Positions 46,079 through 50,439 of a DNA stretch of 50,439 bases are shown piece by piece; the first letter of the stretch is position 1, and every line of letters starts with the position of its first letter. The stretch lies in contig QCHM01000010.1 in NCBI GenBank assembly GCA_003279615.1, forward strand, positions 1-50,439, given 5' to 3'. The notes beneath the pieces are model-generated. The model saw nothing but the letters and a program-made list of their open reading frames with translations. It was not told where the DNA came from and searched no databases. The position numbers were made by a program, and so were the translations under genes. This DNA comes from Prochlorococcus sp. AG-402-B19 (lineage in GTDB: Bacteria > Cyanobacteriota > Cyanobacteriia > PCC-6307 > Cyanobiaceae).

Positions 46079-46172
46079 TTTTATTCTTTATATCGTACTA
46101 GGCTTGGTCGGGGATCCACCCTTGGGAAAGAAGTAATAAATGATAGTTTATTAATAGATAAAAAAATGTAAT

Positions 46173-46481
46173 TTGAATAACAATCAATTTTCTCCTAATG
46201 CTATTAGTCACAAGGAATTAAATACCCTTTTGATTAAAGCGAAAAAAGAGATTTCATCAATAGACACTTCTAATAATTCTGATATAAAGGAAAATCATGA
46301 GTTTCAGGAATTAATTGCAGATTGGACAAAAGCAAGTCATAAGATATTAGTAATGTTAAACAAAAAAGATCGAGTTCTAACAAAAAATAGAAATTCTAAA
46401 TCTCTTATTGCTTTTGGTGCTATGGGTGCACATATCAACATGGCGCTACAAGCACTTAAAGCAACTGAATTTGAGCAGTAA
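46173..46481 (+). CDS. Small helical hypothetical protein
   Basis: A 102-residue soluble protein from a TTG at 46173. Charged helical N-terminal two-thirds (NTLLIKAKKEISSI and FQELIADWTKASHKILVML) are followed by a glycine/alanine-containing segment (SLIAFGAMGAHINMALQALKA). No family recognised. The regular amphipathic pattern supports a real gene, but the start is uncertain. Confidence 0.6.
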   Translation: MNNNQFSPNAISHKELNTLLIKAKKEISSIDTSNNSDIKENHEFQELIADWTKASHKILVMLNKKDRVLTKNRNSKSLIAFGAMGAHINMALQALKATEFEQ

Positions 46482-46587
46482 ACATTAAATAGTAATTACA
46501 TAAAAAATGAAAATAACTAAATGTAGTTTTTAGAAAATATAATTAGATAAGAAATCCTTTTATAAGGGTTATAAAATCAACCTTATT

Positions 46588-47010
46588 TTGACTGCACAAA
46601 ACCAAAATCCGCTTGATCTCGTTCCAGAGTCATTAGCTAAATTAATGAAAACTAAGTCAGGCGAAAGCAAAGGATCGATTGAAGATTTGATTTATTGTCA
46701 TCTATATGGGGTTGTGGGGGATTGGTACCTTTCGGAGATATCAGAAGATAGGGAAACGGCATTTGGATTCCAAATAATAAATTCTGAACCTGTATGGGAA
46801 ATGGATAATTGGCTAACTAATTCTTGCGAATGGAGAGATATCTCGATCAAAACTCTTCAAGAACTTGTCAATGAAAAGTTTTTAAAAGAGAAAGATATTC
46901 GTTTTTTAATTACAAGAGATTTATTTTGGGAACCTATAAACTTTTCAGAAATTAATATTGAGCAGAATACTCTTTTCTATCCAGGAACAACTGATAGAAA
47001 TTTTTCTTGA
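46588..47010 (+). CDS. Conserved hypothetical protein, DUF2958-like
   Basis: A 140-residue acidic protein starting at TTG 46588. The segment DWYLSEISEDRETAFGFQII, then EWRDISIKTLQELV and RFLITRDLFWEP has the same order of features as DUF2958 proteins: a 'WY..E.......FG' block, a 'Y.S..EL' block and a final 'ERDL.F.P'. The resemblance is from memory and is not a search result. DUF2958 proteins are usually found near plasmid or phage genes; nothing mobile is visible here. Followed by a small acidic protein after 44 bases. Confidence 0.6.
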   Translation: MTAQNQNPLDLVPESLAKLMKTKSGESKGSIEDLIYCHLYGVVGDWYLSEISEDRETAFGFQIINSEPVWEMDNWLTNSCEWRDISIKTLQELVNEKFLKEKDIRFLITRDLFWEPINFSEINIEQNTLFYPGTTDRNFS

Positions 47011-47054
47011 TTACAAAATGTGAATCTCTTTTATCTTGATAATTTTTAAATAAA

Positions 47055-47300
47055 ATGAAAGAAATAGATCCAAAAAATGATCCTCTTTATTTGTTAGCAA
47101 AAGCTGTTGAAGAAGGTGACCCTGAGGCTATTAAAAAGGTAAAAGAACATTTAAATAGATCAGATGATCCTTCAGAAATGAGATACCTAGAGGGATTACT
47201 TATACTACTTGGGGAACAGCCTGGAGAACTAGAAGATCCTCCCGATTTCGAAGATGATCCAGATGAATATTGGAAAGAGAATGATTATTTTGAAGTCTAA
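47055..47300 (+). CDS. Small acidic hypothetical protein
   Basis: An 81-residue, very acidic protein. The first half is helical (PLYLLAKAVEEGDPEAIKKVKEHL and MRYLEGLLILLGEQP), resembling a single helical repeat; the tail EDPPDFEDDPDEYWKENDYF is almost all acidic. No family recognised. ATG start. Its end overlaps by four bases the end of the convergent transporter gene. Confidence 0.65.
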   Translation: MKEIDPKNDPLYLLAKAVEEGDPEAIKKVKEHLNRSDDPSEMRYLEGLLILLGEQPGELEDPPDFEDDPDEYWKENDYFEV

Positions 47301-48163
47301 ATCAAAGTAATACCAACACCGATAAAAGATAACAAAGAATAAATAATAGTTAGTTTATTAATTTTCTCTCCCTCTCCTTTAGAAATAAACAGTGCAAAGA
47401 TAGGAGAAAGACTTAATAAAGTCCAGCCTATCCCAATAGGCAGAAATTTAAAAACTATCTGCTGAGATAATATTCCAAAATTAGTACCCAGTAAGGTTGA
47501 TAAAATTAAATTAGAATGATTTTGTTTAGTTATTGCTTTGTTACTAATAAGATCACAAAAGTCTTTTTTGAAAATTAAAAATAAAAATATCGACGCTGAT
47601 AAAAGTCTAATCTCAGTAGTTTGCAAGGGAGTTAAGGTAGAGCTAGTTAAAATAATCCTTGACAATAACGCTGCAAAAACCGCACAAAAAACTGATCCCA
47701 AAGCACAGAGAGTTCCAAGAACTTTTATTTCTCTAGAGTGTTCTTCCTGGGATGTGTTTTGACGAACAATCATCAATAGAGATATAGACACAATAAAAGA
47801 ACCTAACCATACTTTTTGAGGATAAATCTCGTTGACACTCAATTTCCCTACAGAAGTTGCAATTATTGGAGTTAACGCTTCAAATGAAAGTGTTTTTCTA
47901 GTTCCTATTATCTTTAATGAATTTATGTACAAATTGTCTCCTATAGCAATACCAATTATTCCACTTATCATCAAAATAAATATAGAACTTAAATCAGAAA
48001 CCCAACTAATTGTTAATCCTATTGGCAAAAAAAGGATTGATGCGAGAACATTTTTATAAATATTAATTTGTCTTGGCAATAAGTTTTTAGATTCTCTACG
48101 CCAAATAGAACAGGCAAAAGTCCAAAATAGCACTGCTGAAATTGCCGAGAAAAAACCAATCAT
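47297..48163 (-). CDS. DMT/EamA family transporter
   Basis: A 288-residue membrane protein of two EamA halves, about ten helices. First half: MIGFFSAISAVLFWTFACSIW to LLMIV near residue 133, with GIIGIAIGDNLYINSLKIIG and SFEALTPIIATSVGKL. Second half from about 150: LGTLCALGSVFCAVFAALLSRI, TPLQTTEIRLLSASIFLF, GTNFGILSQQIVFKFLPIGIGWTLLSLSPIFAL. The family exports metabolites such as amino acids or purines; the substrate cannot be told. ATG start at 48163. Confidence 0.9.
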   Translation of the reverse strand: MIGFFSAISAVLFWTFACSIWRRESKNLLPRQINIYKNVLASILFLPIGLTISWVSDLSSIFILMISGIIGIAIGDNLYINSLKIIGTRKTLSFEALTPIIATSVGKLSVNEIYPQKVWLGSFIVSISLLMIVRQNTSQEEHSREIKVLGTLCALGSVFCAVFAALLSRIILTSSTLTPLQTTEIRLLSASIFLFLIFKKDFCDLISNKAITKQNHSNLILSTLLGTNFGILSQQIVFKFLPIGIGWTLLSLSPIFALFISKGEGEKINKLTIIYSLLSFIGVGITLI

Positions 48164-48263
48164 ATTTCAAATATTTTGATACATTAATTTGTAAAGGTAT
48201 TAAAAATTAATAAAAAATCCTGGAAATAATTAACTCATAAAAATTATTTTTAATTCTAAAAAA

Positions 48264-49025
48264 TTATTTACTCTTTTTGCAATCAGGTGTATTTCTTTTA
48301 TTGTTTAAGTTAAGTTTTTCATCAGACCAAACTTCTAAAACATCAGGGAAATGCTTCTCCATACAAGAATCGCAAATTCCATGACTAAAGCGAATATCTG
48401 TAATTTTTGATAGATATTTTTCTAGATGTTGCCACTCACCCTCCGAATCCCTTACCTCTTTGCAATAAGAACATGTAGTTAAAATACCTTCCATATTGTG
48501 CATATGGGTGAGAGCATCTAAAAGACGAATAGATCTTTTTCGAAGTTCCAACAAAGTTACTACCTGTCTAGATAATGCCTCCATAACTTGATGCTGTATA
48601 TCAGACAAACGTCCTGGCTTTCTATCAATCACGCAAAGAGTCCCAATTCGCTGATCGTTTGGAGTTTGCAGTGGGAACCCTGCATATAAACGAATTTTTG
48701 GTTCCTCTACTACTAAAGGGTTTGATTTAAATCGCTCATCTAAGAGAGCATCTTCAATAATCAAAGGTTCTGGACTCGCAATTGCATGAGAACAAAAAGA
48801 AACATCCCTTGAGGTTTCTTTTGTTTTAAATCCACACATTGATTTAAACCATTGTTTATCTGTATCAACCAAGCTCATTAAAGATATAGGAGTTCCACAT
48901 GTTAGAGATGCAATTTTTGTGATGTCGTCATAACATTGCTCTGGCTGAGTGCCTAAAATCCTATATTCAGCCAGCGCACGTAAACGCTCTTCTTCGTTAC
49001 TTATTTTAGAAGGACTAAAGCCCAC
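48264..49025 (-). CDS. GAF-domain protein with C-terminal CxxC module
   Basis: A 253-residue cytoplasmic protein. The GAF domain runs about residues 25-165 (ITKIASLTCGTPISLMSLVD, SFCSHAIASPEPLIIEDAL, AGFPLQTPNDQRIGTLCVIDR). A C-terminal module has two CxxC pairs, C184/C187 in TTCSYCKEVRDSEGEW and C217/C220 in RFSHGICDSCMEKHFP, a pattern I know from the ends of bacterial kinases and response regulators; it may bind zinc or iron. There is no bilin-type cysteine context that I can confirm. Start GTG at 49025. Its partner is unknown. Confidence 0.8.
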   Translation of the reverse strand: MGFSPSKISNEEERLRALAEYRILGTQPEQCYDDITKIASLTCGTPISLMSLVDTDKQWFKSMCGFKTKETSRDVSFCSHAIASPEPLIIEDALLDERFKSNPLVVEEPKIRLYAGFPLQTPNDQRIGTLCVIDRKPGRLSDIQHQVMEALSRQVVTLLELRKRSIRLLDALTHMHNMEGILTTCSYCKEVRDSEGEWQHLEKYLSKITDIRFSHGICDSCMEKHFPDVLEVWSDEKLNLNNKRNTPDCKKSK

Positions 49026-49228
49026 ATTAAATCTTTTTTATATAAATCAAGAATAGGAACAAAAGCGTTATAAAGACTAATCTCTTTTCAATAATAAATA
49101 ATTAAGTTTTCATACGAAAAGTATAAAACTTAATTCAATCCTAAAGCCCAATAATACTAGATAATCTATCAATTCTAGTCCTTATTGTTATCTTTTTTCA
49201 ATAATATACTCTGAAGAAACTTCTAGCT

Positions 49229-49477
49229 TCAAAAAGTCTTTGTACTTCTAATTTTAAAAGTGCTTTTAGTCATTAAAACATCTTCGCTAAGGTCTAATCC
49301 TTTTACGCTAGAAATCTGACCTTTTAGTCCCTCTAACTGAAGTTGTTCAATCATCTGCTGAATAACCTGGCTTTCAACTAATTTCTGATCAACCTGATCT
49401 GGTGTCATTTTCTCAAAGATTTTCCCTGCTTTAGAAGCAACAATATCTGAGGCATTAGTAATTTTGAGAAGAATCAT
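49229..49477 (-). CDS. Small helical hypothetical protein
   Basis: An 82-residue soluble protein starting with ATG at 49477. It is helical and charged (ASKAGKIFEKMTPDQVDQKL, QVIQQMIEQLQLEGLKGQIS), ending STFKIRSTKTF. No family recognised; not obviously Nif11-like. It stands alone, with 200 bases to the GAF gene and a long gene-free stretch on the other side. Confidence 0.6.
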   Translation of the reverse strand: MILLKITNASDIVASKAGKIFEKMTPDQVDQKLVESQVIQQMIEQLQLEGLKGQISSVKGLDLSEDVLMTKSTFKIRSTKTF

Positions 49478-50062
49478 AATTTAGATACAAAGTTAAATGA
49501 ATTGAAAATCAAATTAAATCTATTGATATAAATAATATTATGTGCATAAGAAAATTAACTAATCTCCAAGAATTATGCAAATATAATTTAACTAAAGATC
49601 ATTATAAGGATTTGGATTGAAGCTAAAGATATAAAAATCCAAAGTGATATCATCCCTAACTTGTTATGAAAAGAACCCTTTTTATAGAAGGATGGGCCAG
49701 AGTCCCAATTCCTGGTCATTATTTAAATCAAATAATCTATAAATAATATAGCAAAATATTTTTCAAAGAACATGTGATCCACAAAAATAAAATATATTTT
49801 ACATAATAATTATTGTTTTCAAAAAATTTATATTTAATTAATGGATCAAAAATTTTGATATGAGGATACAGAAAAGATTAAGAATATATCTTCTAATTTG
49901 ATTTTTTATTTTTACTCTTTCAAAGTAAAAGCTTGCTTGATAAATGCTGGATTAGCTCGAGGCATAATCAATCCTTTAACTAAATGAAGCAACAAATAAT
50001 TCTTTTAAAGATCTTTTAAATAATCAATAAATTAAAGCAAAGACAGTTAGGTTTATAGATTT
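49478..50062. other. 585-base gene-poor stretch with mini-ORFs
   Basis: Only tiny frames are seen: 26 codons at 49540-49620 (plus), 26 codons at 49666-49746 (plus, MKRTLFIEGWARVPIPGHYL) and 27 codons with a TTG start at 49912-49995 (minus). All have plausible protein-like composition but none has support beyond that. No terminator, RNA gene or mobile element was recognised. Confidence 0.45.
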
Positions 50063-50439
50063 TCACAAATGCCAATTCATATGAATATCAATAGAAACCT
50101 CAAGATTAAGTTTAACAGGACATTCTTCAGCAATACTTTGAAGTACTTTGATTTTCTGAGAGTCTAATTCAGATGGCATAAAAATTTCTAAGAAAATTGA
50201 TTTAACTTTTCTAGGCCCCTCTGATGTCATTGTCTTATAAACATCTATCTTTATTTCACCAAGCTCCCAACCTCTTCTCTTTGCCTCAATACCCATAATA
50301 GTTATCACACAACTTCCTAAAGCAGAAGCCAATAAATCAGTTGGGGCAAAATCATTTCCATTCCCATCATGATCCTTAGGTGCGTCAGTATGAATAACAC
50401 TTCCTGATAGAGAATGTTTTACTTCAGTATGAAAATCTC
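50063..50439 (-). CDS. OsmC-family protein, 5' end outside the window
   Basis: The frame is open to the window edge, giving at least 124 residues. The core is FAPTDLLASALGSCVITIMG, with the conserved cysteine of OsmC/Ohr peroxidase-type proteins, followed by RRGWELGEIKIDVYK and VLQSIAEECPVKLNL with the second family cysteine. N-terminal residues read GSVIHTDAPKDHDGNGNDFAP. These proteins reduce organic hydroperoxides; whether this is a YhfA-like or Ohr type is not decided. The first codons lie to the right of the window. Confidence 0.9.
   Translation of the reverse strand, partial: DFHTEVKHSLSGSVIHTDAPKDHDGNGNDFAPTDLLASALGSCVITIMGIEAKRRGWELGEIKIDVYKTMTSEGPRKVKSIFLEIFMPSELDSQKIKVLQSIAEECPVKLNLEVSIDIHMNWHL

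Overview
The window looks like a piece of chromosome from a marine Prochlorococcus, most likely a low-light-adapted lineage. By eye the DNA is strongly AT-rich (GC not computed), genes are packed closely, and many genes lack an ATG start and seem to use TTG or GTG. Diagnostic content includes a ClpP3-type protease subunit preceded by the end of another Clp subunit, a high-light-inducible (Hli) chlorophyll-binding protein, the sensor kinase NblS, kaiB and kaiC without kaiA, a photosystem-II-type S4 protein, several cyanobacterial DUF families (DUF3119, DUF3086, DUF1825), and an outer-membrane lpx/bamA cluster. The species call is inference from gene content; no rRNA is present.

Layout. 1-2904: clp genes, ilvC and cobD on the plus strand. 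2907-4942: a sugar-phosphate transferase and a glycosyltransferase on the minus strand. 5078-7939: an accessory-looking stretch of small genes, with a protein resembling only the N-terminus of NdhF, a possible 37-residue membrane peptide just upstream of it, an Hli protein and several small hypotheticals. 8045-8395: HU with a clear terminator. 8396-9117: a gene-free interval with several RNA-like hairpins. 9118-15577 (plus): GlgX-type debranching enzyme, tRNA-Gly, a GPH-type sugar symporter, then an envelope/lipid group (MlaE-like permease, DUF3119, DUF3086, PlsY). 15582-17908 (minus): pyrF, tyrS, DUF1825. 18234-20358 (plus): GIY-YIG protein and pepA. 20395-27431 (minus): purC, bamA, lpxC, fabZ, lpxA, lpxB, msrA. 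27620-31020 (plus): purD and nblS. 31027-32981 (minus): kaiC, kaiB. 33148-35683: rplU and rpmA, a minus-strand methyltransferase, truB. 35706-38896: SpoIID-like protein, RNase Z, a lumenal pentapeptide protein, a perfect bidirectional terminator and a small membrane protein. 39049-42406 (minus): a cysteine-rich protein, 2Fe-2S ferredoxin, prmA, serA. 42511-47300 (plus): a membrane protein, the S4 protein, tRNA-Val, murD and small hypotheticals. 47297-50439 (minus): a DMT transporter, a GAF protein with a CxxC module, a small hypothetical, and an OsmC-family gene cut by the window end.

How the genes work together. Most of the window is core housekeeping: branched-chain amino acid, serine, purine, pyrimidine and cobalamin synthesis, ribosome components and modification, and peptidoglycan. 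The strongest functional cluster is the minus-strand set for lipid A and outer-membrane protein assembly (bamA-lpxC-fabZ-lpxA-lpxB), with stop/start overlaps that suggest translational coupling. A second envelope group is mlaE-like/DUF3119/DUF3086/plsY. The kai genes form the minimal KaiBC timing system.

No CRISPR array, transposon, integrase or prophage was seen. The most interesting second-look items are the truncated NdhF-like gene with its small upstream ORF, a C10 tract inside pyrF, several overlooked mini-ORFs (best at 44218-44364), a hairpin cluster at 8630-8707, and the DUF-rich envelope operon.
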